Assembly (NCBI GenBank): GCA_016463455.1
Contig: JAEMRG010000001.1
Coordinates: 1-36,429 of the forward strand
Reading direction: 5' to 3'
DNA: 36,429 nt
From: Rhodoferax sp.
Lineage (GTDB): Bacteria > Pseudomonadota > Gammaproteobacteria > Burkholderiales > Burkholderiaceae_C
A program made the translations under genes and the position numbers. This document shows, piece by piece, positions 1-8,014 of this stretch (position 1 is its first letter; every line of letters begins with the position of its first letter). Under the pieces are notes generated by a model. That model was not told where the DNA came from. It ran no database searches and was given only the letters and a program-made list of their open reading frames with translations.

Positions 1-2406
1 GACATCGTGCGCTTTGCGCGCAGCCGCGGCATCTTGTGCCAGGGGCGCGGTTCGGCGGCCAATTCGGCGGTGTGCTACTGCCTGGGCGTGACCGAGGTGG
101 ACCCTTCGCGCATGAGCGTATTGTTTGAGCGCTTTATCTCGCGCGAGCGCGACGAGCCGCCCGATATTGATGTGGACTTTGAGCACCAGCGCCGCGAAGA
201 AGTTATCCAATACATCTACGCCAAATATGGCCGAGAGCGCGCTGCGATAACCGCCGTGGTCACCCGCTACCGACCACGCAGCGCGCTGCGTGATGTAGGG
301 CGCGCGCTGCAGATTCCCGAAGCCCTGATTAACGCGCTGGCCAAAGAGCATCCCGGCATGTACGGCCGCACCGTGCTGGCCGAGCGCTTACAAAGTGCGA
401 TTGAGCGCGTAACTGCAACTGTGACTTCTTCGTGTGCAACAAGCCAGAGCGGCAGAGGGCTCAGCGTAGGTAAAGGAGGAGCCCGCGCAGCTAAGCGCTC
501 TGCCGATCTGGCGCCCGCCGAGCAAAACGAAGCACAGCGCTCTACCGCCCAAGCCCATGACGAAGCAAGTGACTTCACTATTCCACCGCCTCGTCGCCTG
601 CAGCTTTGGCTTGATCTAGCCACGCAACTACAAGGCTTCCCGCGCCACCTCAGTCAGCACGTGGGCGGCTTTGTGCTGACGCAAGGGCCGCTCACGCGCA
701 TCGTGCCAGTGGAAAACGCCGCCATGCCCGAGCGCAGCATCATCCAGTGGGACAAAGACGACCTAGATACCGTGGGTTTGCTCAAGGTGGATGTGTTGGC
801 CCTGGGCATGCTCAGCGCCATCCACCGCTGCCTGGACTTGATCGGTCAGTGGCGCGGCAAACCGCTGCGCTTGCAAGACATCCCGGCCGAAGACCCGGCT
901 ACTTACGACATGATTTGCCAGGCCGATACCGTGGGCGTGTTCCAGATCGAGAGCCGCGCGCAAATGAGCATGTTGCCGCGCCTCAAGCCGCGTTGCTTTT
1001 ACGACCTGGTGGTGCAAGTGGCCATCGTGCGGCCCGGTCCCATCCAGGGCGGCATGGTGCACCCCTACCTGAAAGCGCGCGCCAATCCGCAAGCCGTGCA
1101 CTACGCTAGCGCGGCTTTGGAGGGGGTACTCAAACGCACCTTAGGCGTGCCGATTTTTCAGGAACAGGTGATGCAAATCGCCATGGCAGCGGCCAACTTC
1201 AGCGGTGGTGAGGCTGACAGCCTGCGCCGCTCCATGGCCGCCTGGAAACGCCAAGGTGGGGTACAGCATTTTTACGAGCGCCTGGTCGGCGCCATGGTCG
1301 CCAATGGCTACACGCAAGACTACGCCGATGCCTTGTTTAAACAAATCGAAGGCTTTGGCGAATACGGCTTTCCCGAAAGCCACGCCGCCAGTTTTGCGCT
1401 GCTGGTCTATGTGAGCTGCTGGCTTAAATGCCACGAGCCCGCCTGCTTTCTGGCCGCCATGCTCAACAGCCAACCGCTGGGCTTTTACAGCCCCAGCCAA
1501 TTGGTACAAGACGCCCGCCGCCACGGCTTGGCGGTCTTGCCCGTAGACGTGAGCTACAGCGACTGGGATTGCTCTCTCGAACAATTAGGGTCAGAACCTA
1601 ATTTCACTGCGCCTCATGTAGCGGAGCCGCGTCCGCTGGCTTGGTCGCTGAAAGGAAATGAGAAATTAGGTTCTGACCCCAATTTACAACCAGTCATCCG
1701 GCTGGGTTTGCGCATGGTGGCGGGCTTGCATGCGCGCGTGGCTTTGCGTATCGGTGCGGCACGCAGGCAGGGGGCTTTTGCCAGTACCGAGGACTTGGCT
1801 TTGCGCTGTGTGCTGGACGCGGGTGACCTCAAAGCCTTGGCCAGCGCCGACGCTTTGTTATCGCTCAGCGGCCACCGCCGCCAACAGGTATGGGATGCGT
1901 CGGCGCTGCACCGTGCGCCCGCGCTCTTGCAAGGCGCGCCGGTGTATGAAAAGCCGCTGGTCTTAGCCGCAGCGCATGAAGCGCAAGAAGTGCTGTTTGA
2001 CTATGCGGCTACCGGCCTGACACTACGCAGCCATCCGCTCTCGTTTTTACGCGCACGCCTGGCAGCTAAAAACCTGCTCAGTGCCGCGCAGTTGCGCGAC
2101 TTGCCGCATGGCCGTTTGGTGCGCGCTTGCGGCATCGTCACCATGCGCCAGCAACCACAAACTGCCAAAGGCGTAGTTTTTGTGACTTTGGAAGACGAGA
2201 CCGGCTGCATCAACGTCATCGTCTGGAAAAGCCTGAAAGAAAAGCAGCGCACTGAGCTATTGCGGGCACGTCTGTTGGCCGTCTATGGCGTCTGGCAGCG
2301 CGACGAAGACAGCGGCGGCCAGGTGCGCCACTTGATCGCCAAGCGCCTAGTGGACTTGACAGATTGGCTGGGTGATTTATCCGCAGGCAGCCGAGATTTC
2401 CGCTGA
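1..2406 (+). CDS. dnaE2: Error-prone DNA polymerase DnaE2 (ImuC), 5' truncated by the window edge
   Basis: C-family translesion polymerase subunit that normally works with ImuA/ImuB in SOS mutagenesis. The frame is open from base 1, so the N-terminal PHP domain lies outside the window; 801 residues of a roughly 1050-residue family are visible. The palm holds the PDIDVD acidic motif (D55, D57, D59 counted from base 1) and a third acidic residue in LLKVDV (D264). Then come the SQHVGG and WDKDD blocks typical of DnaE2, a helix-hairpin-helix region, and a C-terminal OB-fold (GIVTMRQQPQTAKGVVF...LEDETG). The natural C-terminus ends in SRDF-R. Two stretches do not belong to the family: residues about 141-192, and about 528-562. 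Each coincides with a DNA palindrome (separate entries) and keeps the frame. The catalytic residues are present, so activity is possible but not shown. imuA/imuB would be expected upstream, outside the window. Confidence 0.95.
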   Translation, partial: DIVRFARSRGILCQGRGSAANSAVCYCLGVTEVDPSRMSVLFERFISRERDEPPDIDVDFEHQRREEVIQYIYAKYGRERAAITAVVTRYRPRSALRDVGRALQIPEALINALAKEHPGMYGRTVLAERLQSAIERVTATVTSSCATSQSGRGLSVGKGGARAAKRSADLAPAEQNEAQRSTAQAHDEASDFTIPPPRRLQLWLDLATQLQGFPRHLSQHVGGFVLTQGPLTRIVPVENAAMPERSIIQWDKDDLDTVGLLKVDVLALGMLSAIHRCLDLIGQWRGKPLRLQDIPAEDPATYDMICQADTVGVFQIESRAQMSMLPRLKPRCFYDLVVQVAIVRPGPIQGGMVHPYLKARANPQAVHYASAALEGVLKRTLGVPIFQEQVMQIAMAAANFSGGEADSLRRSMAAWKRQGGVQHFYERLVGAMVANGYTQDYADALFKQIEGFGEYGFPESHAASFALLVYVSCWLKCHEPACFLAAMLNSQPLGFYSPSQLVQDARRHGLAVLPVDVSYSDWDCSLEQLGSEPNFTAPHVAEPRPLAWSLKGNEKLGSDPNLQPVIRLGLRMVAGLHARVALRIGAARRQGAFASTEDLALRCVLDAGDLKALASADALLSLSGHRRQQVWDASALHRAPALLQGAPVYEKPLVLAAAHEAQEVLFDYAATGLTLRSHPLSFLRARLAAKNLLSAAQLRDLPHGRLVRACGIVTMRQQPQTAKGVVFVTLEDETGCINVIVWKSLKEKQRTELLRARLLAVYGVWQRDEDSGGQVRHLIAKRLVDLTDWLGDLSAGSRDFR
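421..573. repeat. Imperfect palindromic insertion inside dnaE2
   Basis: The core is an inverted repeat of 23-nt arms at 443-465 and 490-512, matching at 20 of 23 positions around a 24-nt loop. Weaker outer arms at 421-433 (gtgacttcttcgt) and 560-573 (acgaagcaagtgac) also pair, with one indel and one mismatch. The encoded stretch is rich in Ser, Ala, Arg and Glu. It separates two blocks that are normally close in DnaE2 (AERLQSAIERV and RRLQLWLDLA). I infer an inserted or expanded palindromic element that preserved the frame. The family is not recognised, and a locally evolved linker cannot be excluded. Confidence 0.5.
1582..1685. repeat. REP/RAYT-type palindromic element inserted in frame in dnaE2
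   Basis: Terminal inverted repeats of 24 nt at 1582-1605 and 1662-1685 match at 22 of 24 positions. The core reads gggtcagaacctaatttc on the left and its complement on the right. Between them is a small hairpin with arms gcgga (1621-1625) and tccgc (1632-1636). From memory, GGGGTCAGA...AATTT palindromes are the kind of repeat scattered in proteobacterial genomes that carry REP-associated Y1 tyrosine transposases (IS200-like). Here the 104-bp element is read through, giving two near-copies of a peptide, LGSEPNF and LGSDPNL, just before the GLRMV block. No transposase is in the window. Confidence 0.75.
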
Positions 2407-2443
2407 TAGTCTTAGCGCCGCACACCCGCTACAAGGCCTTACT

Positions 2444-2449
2444 TAGAAT
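2444..2449 (+). promoter_or_regulatory. Possible -10 element (TAGAAT) before the serine hydrolase
   Basis: TAGAAT lies about 22 nt upstream of the ATG at 2471. Similar hexamers occur at 12161 and 36376 in front of other genes. No convincing -35 hexamer sits at the right distance, so this is only a candidate. Confidence 0.25.
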
Positions 2450-2470
2450 CCTTTGAAACAAGGAGACAGC

Positions 2471-3634
2471 ATGAAAAAGTTCTTTTACGCGCTGGCACTG
2501 CTACTGGCCTTGCCGGTGGCAGCGATTCAGTTCAGCGGCCATGGCTATTTTTGGAAAGCCCTGGCCAGCACCTATTTGCAGGGCTACAGCACGGCGCATA
2601 TAGACGATGCCCACAACTTTGCCCAGCGCACGATCGCGGCGGGCACCGCCCAGCCATGGCCCAAGGACGCGCGCTACAACCAAAAAACTTTGGACCCGGC
2701 CATGGCGTCCTATTTGCAGCAGTACGGCACGGCAGCGTTTGTGGTGGCACAAAAAGGCGCTCTGGTGCATGAGCAGTATTTCGGCGCCTATTCCGCCCAA
2801 AGCCGCACCAACTCGTTTTCCATGGCTAAAACTATCACCACCTTGCAGGTACAACAAGCCGTGCAAGAGGGCCTTATCAGTAGTTTTGATGCACCCCTGA
2901 CCGAGCGCCTGCCCGAATACGCGCAGAACCCGCGCGGCCAAAAGGCTACCGTGTCGCAACTCTCCAGCATGAAGTCCGGCCATGACTGGACCGAGAACTA
3001 CTACCTACCCCTCAATATCACTACCGATTTGTACTACGGTAAAGACGCTGAAAAACTGGTGCTCGGACAAGGCTTTGAGCGTGAGCCTGGCGCCGAGTAC
3101 GAATACAGCAGCGGCAGCACCCAGCTATTGGGCGTTTTCCTCAAGCGCGCTTTGCAAGCCAAGGCGCCGGACCTGACCATCAGCGGGCATTTATCGCGCA
3201 GTCTGTGGGCGCCGCTGGGTATGGAAAACGATGCGATTTACACCCTGGACCGGCAAGGCAGTGAAGGCGGCATGGAGCGTACCTACTGCTGCATTTTTGC
3301 CACGGCGCGCGACTTTGCCAAGTTCGGCCAACTGCTGTTGCAAGACGGGCAGTGGAACGGCCAAGCCCTGCTGGACAAGGCATTTGTGGAGCGCATCCGC
3401 AAGCCCGATTTGCAGCACTACTACGGGCATTCGCTGTGGATGGATTGGACGTATAAAACCCCGTTTTATTTTTTACAAGGTCACCAAGGCCAGTACGTCA
3501 TCGTGGTGCCTTCGCTAGACCTGGTGGTCGTACGCACTGGACAGACGCGTGACAAAAAAACCAAAGGGCCCAATGGCATCACGCCGGCCGAGGTGTATCG
3601 ATTTGTCGATCAAGCGGTGGCGATGGTGCAATGA
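2471..3634 (+). CDS. Beta-lactamase-family serine hydrolase (class C/PBP-like)
   Basis: Serine hydrolase of the class C beta-lactamase/esterase/6-aminohexanoate-dimer hydrolase family, 387 residues. The ATG at 2471 is preferred over an upstream TTG at 2453 because a strong Shine-Dalgarno (aaggaga, 2460-2466) sits just ahead of it. The N-terminus (MKKFFYALALLLALPVAA) is a signal peptide or anchor, so the enzyme should act in the periplasm. Catalytic motifs are SMAK (S117-K120, the SxxK nucleophile and base), Y212-S-S (the YxN-type motif) and H338-Q-G (the KTG-like motif as HxG, common in the esterase and amidase branch). It stands alone between dnaE2 and the convergent aminopeptidase gene, whose stop is 45 bp away. 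The substrate cannot be told from sequence: peptidase, esterase and amide hydrolase are all possible. Confidence 0.85.
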   Translation: MKKFFYALALLLALPVAAIQFSGHGYFWKALASTYLQGYSTAHIDDAHNFAQRTIAAGTAQPWPKDARYNQKTLDPAMASYLQQYGTAAFVVAQKGALVHEQYFGAYSAQSRTNSFSMAKTITTLQVQQAVQEGLISSFDAPLTERLPEYAQNPRGQKATVSQLSSMKSGHDWTENYYLPLNITTDLYYGKDAEKLVLGQGFEREPGAEYEYSSGSTQLLGVFLKRALQAKAPDLTISGHLSRSLWAPLGMENDAIYTLDRQGSEGGMERTYCCIFATARDFAKFGQLLLQDGQWNGQALLDKAFVERIRKPDLQHYYGHSLWMDWTYKTPFYFLQGHQGQYVIVVPSLDLVVVRTGQTRDKKTKGPNGITPAEVYRFVDQAVAMVQ

Positions 3635-3679
3635 GGCCATGCCACGCGCAGCAGCTAAGCGTTGGCGCAGTAGCCCGGA

Positions 3680-5461
3680 TTACAAAGCCGCGCAGGCCTC
3701 CTGCAAAAAGCGCAAATCTTCGCCTTGCAAATGTGGGCTCAGGCGCTCCAGCACGGTGGCATGGTAGTTGTTCAGGTAAGCAGTCTCTTCCGCGCCCAGT
3801 AAATCCTTGCGCACTGCGCGCGTGTCGATGGGGCACAGCGTTAGCGCTTCAAAGCGGTAAAACTTCCCGTGCTCGGTGGCCGTGTGGTCTTCGCACAATA
3901 AGATGTTTTCTATGCGTATGCCGTAGCGGCCGGGCAGGTACACGCCGGGCTCATTGGTGACCACCATGCCGGGCAGGATGGCTTGGTCGATCAGGCCGGG
4001 GCTGATGCTGTGTGGGCCTTCGTGCACATTATTGAAGTAGCCCACGCCATGGCCGGTGCCGCAGGCGTAGTTCACGCCCTCATTCCACAGCGCCTGGCGC
4101 GCCAGCACGTCCAGTTGCAGGCCGCGCGTGCCGTGCAGAAAAATAGCGGCAGACAAGCGCAGCATGCCTTTGAGCACCAAGGTGAAATGCCGCGCCTGGT
4201 CTTCGCTCACCGGACCACAGACCAAGGTGCGGGTGATGTCGGTAGTGCCGTCGTCGTACTGGCCGCCCGAGTCCAGCAGAAAAAATCCCTCGGGCTTGAC
4301 CTGTGTGTCCACGCCATCCTTCAAGCCGTAATGCATCATGGCCGCATTGGGGCCGTAGGCCGGTATCGAGGTGAAGCTCAGGCCGCGAAACAAATCCAGT
4401 TTTGCGCGCTCGCCGTCGATGCGATCAGACACGATGCGCTCTGTCAGTTGGGTGCTACCTACGTTTTCGTAAAACCACCGCAAAAAGCGCACCATGGCCA
4501 CGCCGTCGCGCACAAAGCAATTTTTCCAGTTGCTGATTTCGCTGGTATTTTTCACCGCTTTGAGCAGCACCGAAGGCGCACGTTTTTCCACGACTGTGCA
4601 GCCTTGGGTGCGCAAGGTGGCAAAAGTAAGCATATTGCTTTGCGCCGGGTCCACCAGCACGCTTTGTCCGCGAAGTTGGGCAAGTGCTGCAAAAAAACTA
4701 TCGTAGTCTTGTAGCCCAATACCTTGCTCGGCCAGGCTCGCGCGCAAGCTCGGGCTAAACCGCGCCAAGTGGGCGTACAGCACGGCCCTGTCTTCGGTCA
4801 GCACCAGATAGGCGTGGAAATAGGGCGAGGTGGGCACATCGCTACCGCGCAAGTTGAGCAGGTAGCCGATATCGTCCAGCGCATTGAGCACATGCGCTTG
4901 CGCACCAGCTTTACGCATCTCGGCGCGCACTTTGCTCAGCTTGTTCGAAGCGCTTTCGCCCGCGTATTGCAGCGCATGCGCAAACACCGGCTCCATGGGA
5001 AAACTGGGTCGGTCGGCCCAGACGGCATTGACTAGATCATGCTCAGTGATGAGACTGATATTTTTTGATCGGAGCGTGCCTTCAATATCGGCCATCGCCT
5101 TGACCATCATGGTGGCGCCATAAAAGCCTAGGCGTGCGCCCGGCGCCAGGGTCTCAGCCAGCCACTGGTTCCAGGGCAGTACATCGGGTTTGCCCAGGTA
5201 CACGATTTGTATATCGGTGTCCGCCAATTCCTGCTCGGCCTGCAACCAGTAACGCCCATCGGCCCAAATGTAGGCGCTGTCTTTGAGTACCACCATGGTC
5301 GATACCGAGGCGGTGAAACCCGATAGGTATTCCCGCACTTTCCAGCGCAGTGGCATGTACTCCGAGTTATGCGGATCGGAAGAGGGCAGCACCCAGGCGT
5401 CGAGCTGGTGTTTTTCCATTTCGGCGCGCAGTGCGGTAAGGCGTTGGGTAATAAGCGTCAT
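3680..5461 (-). CDS. Aminopeptidase P family protein (M24B Xaa-Pro aminopeptidase, three-domain type)
   Basis: Dinuclear-metal peptidase that removes an N-terminal residue preceding proline; expected in the cytoplasm. At 593 residues it matches the longer three-domain form related to eukaryotic XPNPEP1, not the roughly 440-residue E. coli PepP. It has two creatinase-like N-terminal domains (about 1-320), the M24 pita-bread catalytic domain (about 320-535) and a C-terminal M24_C segment. All five metal ligands are visible: D397 (LLDSGG), D408 (TTDITRT), H471 (GTGHGVG), E504 (TNEPG) and E518 (IRIEN). The ATG at 5461 is chosen over the TTG at 5476; neither has a clear Shine-Dalgarno. It lies 72 bp downstream of bciA on the same strand and may be cotranscribed with it. 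Its likely role is trimming proline-containing peptides released by the other peptidases. Confidence 0.92.
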   Translation of the reverse strand: MTLITQRLTALRAEMEKHQLDAWVLPSSDPHNSEYMPLRWKVREYLSGFTASVSTMVVLKDSAYIWADGRYWLQAEQELADTDIQIVYLGKPDVLPWNQWLAETLAPGARLGFYGATMMVKAMADIEGTLRSKNISLITEHDLVNAVWADRPSFPMEPVFAHALQYAGESASNKLSKVRAEMRKAGAQAHVLNALDDIGYLLNLRGSDVPTSPYFHAYLVLTEDRAVLYAHLARFSPSLRASLAEQGIGLQDYDSFFAALAQLRGQSVLVDPAQSNMLTFATLRTQGCTVVEKRAPSVLLKAVKNTSEISNWKNCFVRDGVAMVRFLRWFYENVGSTQLTERIVSDRIDGERAKLDLFRGLSFTSIPAYGPNAAMMHYGLKDGVDTQVKPEGFFLLDSGGQYDDGTTDITRTLVCGPVSEDQARHFTLVLKGMLRLSAAIFLHGTRGLQLDVLARQALWNEGVNYACGTGHGVGYFNNVHEGPHSISPGLIDQAILPGMVVTNEPGVYLPGRYGIRIENILLCEDHTATEHGKFYRFEALTLCPIDTRAVRKDLLGAEETAYLNNYHATVLERLSPHLQGEDLRFLQEACAAL

Positions 5462-5533
5462 GGTGGCAAGCTGCAAAAAAAAGAGCGACTAGGTTGTAGG
5501 GCGGGAGCGCAATGTGAGGGCAGGCGAATGGGC

Positions 5534-6535
5534 TTAAAAAACCGCGTGGTCGCCACGCTCCAGGGACGCGCCCTCACGCACCAGTGTCGCATAGCAGTCC
5601 CAGAGCGTTTGTGTTCCGGTGGAAGGTGTGGCATCGGCGTCGTAGCAGCTAGTCTGCGCGTCCCAGACCAGCATGGACTCAGTGGCGTAATAGCGGCCGA
5701 TACGCGCGAATTCGGCTTTATCGGCCAGGGACGGGATGATGCGACCCAGCAGCGACAGCACGCCGATGATGGCATCCATCATGCCCACCGGCACATGGGT
5801 GTAGCGCGGCGGCTTGCCCGTTAACTCGAACAACTTTTCCCCTTGTTGCAGCGGCGTGATGGCCGGGCCCGGTCCGCCAATGGGCAAGATGCGGTTATGG
5901 CATTCAATATCGTGCAAGCAGCGAGCCAGGTAGTCGCCCAGATCGTCGTCGCTAATCGGCTTGCACGCAGTCAGCTGGCCGTCGCCAAAAAGTAAAAACG
6001 GTTTACCTTTGCGTACCCGCTCAATCTGCCCGCATAGCGATTTGAAAAACGCGGTTGGCCGCACGATGGAATAGCGCATGCCCGATTGCACCAAGGCCTC
6101 TTCAAAGGCCAGCTTGGCGCGTTGAAATACCAGTAGCGGCTTTTGCACACAAATTGCAGATAGCAGTACAAAGTGCTGCACACCCGCCGCCTGTGCGGCT
6201 TGCAGCGCATGCAGATGGGCCTGGTGGTCAATGGCCCAGGCGTCTTGAGGCTTGCCGGTGCGTGAGGCCAGGCAGGACACCAGCGCATCAAATTGCTCGC
6301 CAGCAAAGCCGTCGCGGCGCAGGGACTGCGGCTTTGTGGCATCGCCGGTGCGCAGCAGCGCGCCGGGCAATCGTGTTTGCCAGTCCTGCACTTGCCGCTT
6401 GCCGCCTACCCCGGCGTGGGGGCGTATCAGGCAGACCACTTCGTGGCCCTGGCGCAGTAAGGCGCGCACCGTGGCTTGGCCGATGGTGCCGGTGGCTCCG
6501 AGCACCAATACACGTTGAGGCTTGAGGGCGGTCAA
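5534..6535 (-). CDS. bciA: BciA-type divinyl (proto)chlorophyllide 8-vinyl reductase
   Basis: NADPH-dependent reductase that converts the C8 vinyl of divinyl (proto)chlorophyllide to ethyl in bacteriochlorophyll synthesis. It is an atypical short-chain dehydrogenase of the NmrA-like type with 333 residues. The Rossmann motif GATGTIG is at 13-19. The call rests mainly on the C-terminal block resembling plant DVR and bacterial BciA: FARIGRYYATESMLVWD, then TPS-G--TL and REG, ending HAVF. The start is a TTG with no clear ribosome site; no better start precedes the Rossmann motif. It lies 48 bp after the cupin gene and 72 bp before the aminopeptidase. No other bacteriochlorophyll, carotenoid or puf gene is in the window, so it sits outside a photosynthesis cluster here. 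A related sugar-nucleotide or NmrA-like dehydrogenase is the alternative. Confidence 0.82.
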   Translation of the reverse strand: MTALKPQRVLVLGATGTIGQATVRALLRQGHEVVCLIRPHAGVGGKRQVQDWQTRLPGALLRTGDATKPQSLRRDGFAGEQFDALVSCLASRTGKPQDAWAIDHQAHLHALQAAQAAGVQHFVLLSAICVQKPLLVFQRAKLAFEEALVQSGMRYSIVRPTAFFKSLCGQIERVRKGKPFLLFGDGQLTACKPISDDDLGDYLARCLHDIECHNRILPIGGPGPAITPLQQGEKLFELTGKPPRYTHVPVGMMDAIIGVLSLLGRIIPSLADKAEFARIGRYYATESMLVWDAQTSCYDADATPSTGTQTLWDCYATLVREGASLERGDHAVF

Positions 6536-6583
6536 AGCAAGCGGTCTTTCAAAGCGAGTACTGGGTGAGCCACCTTGCCGCGC

Positions 6584-6859
6584 TCAGTTTGCCCTAGCCA
6601 CCCACACCGTGGCGCCCTGCGGGCCATAGCGTTCGGCATGCGGCACATCGCGCGCCAGACGAAAGCTCTGGCCCGCCGGAATATGGCGTGTGCCGCCATC
6701 GACCGTCAGCCAGAACTCGCCGCGCACCACGCGCGCACTGACGGCAAATACGTGGCTATGGGTATCGAGCTCCAGGCTCGGCGCCCATTCGCGCACCAGA
6801 ATTTCATCAAAGCCTTCATCCATAGCTTGGGCGGTGAATGTTTCAAGCGTAGGTTCCAT
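6584..6859 (-). CDS. Small single-domain cupin protein
   Basis: A 91-residue single cupin barrel. The ATG at 6859 is chosen over the TTG at 6865 because the ribosome site (aaggag) is 7 nt from the ATG but only 1 nt from the TTG. Cupin motif 1 is reduced to H34-S-H36 without the usual Glu, followed by the conserved Gly of RGEF. Motif 2 (PAG...VPH) contributes H74. Three histidines could bind one metal, but no reaction can be assigned. It is the first gene of a probable cupin-bciA-aminopeptidase transcription unit. Any link to pigment synthesis is inferred only from position. Confidence 0.8.
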   Translation of the reverse strand: MEPTLETFTAQAMDEGFDEILVREWAPSLELDTHSHVFAVSARVVRGEFWLTVDGGTRHIPAGQSFRLARDVPHAERYGPQGATVWVARAN

Positions 6860-6928
6860 GGGCAATCTCCTTCAAGGGCTTCGCATGCTAAAGGTCTAGG
6901 CGCGCCTTGTCGCGTGCCGTCCGCATTG

Positions 6929-8014
6929 TCAGGGCACCAGGGTCAGAAATAGAAAGCTGGCAAACAAGACCAGGTGGATAGCCCCTTGCATCACGTTGGT
7001 CCGGCCCGAGCCCAGGGTGATGCTGCCTACCAAGAAGGTCAGCGCCAACAGTGTCACGTCCTTGGTCTCCAGGCCCAGCGTCAGGGGCAGGTCCAGCAGC
7101 ACGCAGGCCAATACCACCAAAGGAATCGTCAGACCGATACTCGCAAGGGCCGAGCCTATGGCCAGGTTCATGCTGGTTTGCAGCCGGTCGGCGCGTGCGG
7201 CGCGGATGGCCGCCCAGGTCTCGGGTAGCAACACAATCAGCGCGATAACGATACCCACCGCCGCCGCCGGCGCCTGGTACGCTTTGACTACGGCTTCAAT
7301 GGCCGGCGAGAGCAGTTTGGCAAAGCCGACCACGCATACCAGGGACAGTACTAAAAGAAAAAAACTGATGCGCGTCTGGGCCAGGCCGGGCGGTTGCGCA
7401 TGCACCGATTCATCGTCTGCGCTTTCCACGGGCAAAAAATAGTCGCGATGGCGTACGGTTTGGATAAACACAAACACCAGCCACAAAGCCAGCGAGGACA
7501 GCGCCACAAAAATCAATTGCGAGTCGGTGTAGGTACCTTCGGGTGAGCTGGTGGTGTAAATGGGCATGACCAGCACCATCACTGACAGTGTGGCCAGCGC
7601 GGCAAAGCCCGAGCCGGTGCCTTCAATGCGAAACAACTGCTCTTTGTGGTGCAAACCGCCTAGCAACAGGCAAATGCCGACCACGCCATTGCAAGCAATC
7701 ATGACCGCTGAATAAATCGTGTCGCGCGGCAGCGTGGCGCTAGCCGTGGAGCCGGCCAGCATCATGGACAGCACCAGCGCGGTTTCAATCACCGTAACGG
7801 CCAGCGCCAGCACCAGCGTTCCGAAGGGTTCGCCCAGCCGGTGGGCAATCACCTCGGCATGGTGTACCGAAGCAATCACCGCCAGCAACAGGGCTAGCAC
7901 CAGCCACAGGACTTGCAGGCCAGGCAGCGACACGCCCATCACGCCATACAAAGCCAGTGCACTCGCAATCGGAATGAAGAGTGGCCAGCGATGAAACAGT
8001 TTTTTGTAGTGCAT
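6929..8014 (-). CDS. chaA: ChaA-like calcium/sodium:proton antiporter
   Basis: Inner-membrane cation/proton exchanger of the CaCA superfamily, expected to expel Ca2+ or Na+ (K+ in some homologues) at alkaline pH. It has 361 residues, close to E. coli ChaA (366). There are about eleven hydrophobic segments in two Na_Ca_ex halves. The signature repeats are GEPFGT (61-66) with E77 in VIETALV, and the matching LLPETWAAIRAARADRLQTS in the second half. A polar loop (ESADDESVHAQPP) joins the halves. The ATG at 8014 has a GGGGGA-type ribosome site and fits the family start better than the TTG at 8089. It lies 69 bp before the cupin gene on the same strand. Confidence 0.88.
   Translation of the reverse strand: MHYKKLFHRWPLFIPIASALALYGVMGVSLPGLQVLWLVLALLLAVIASVHHAEVIAHRLGEPFGTLVLALAVTVIETALVLSMMLAGSTASATLPRDTIYSAVMIACNGVVGICLLLGGLHHKEQLFRIEGTGSGFAALATLSVMVLVMPIYTTSSPEGTYTDSQLIFVALSSLALWLVFVFIQTVRHRDYFLPVESADDESVHAQPPGLAQTRISFFLLVLSLVCVVGFAKLLSPAIEAVVKAYQAPAAAVGIVIALIVLLPETWAAIRAARADRLQTSMNLAIGSALASIGLTIPLVVLACVLLDLPLTLGLETKDVTLLALTFLVGSITLGSGRTNVMQGAIHLVLFASFLFLTLVP

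Noticed and set aside
3983..4714. A 243-residue plus-strand ORF opposite the aminopeptidase gene
   Set aside because: Antisense shadow of a complete M24B protein; no ribosome site or recognisable domain.
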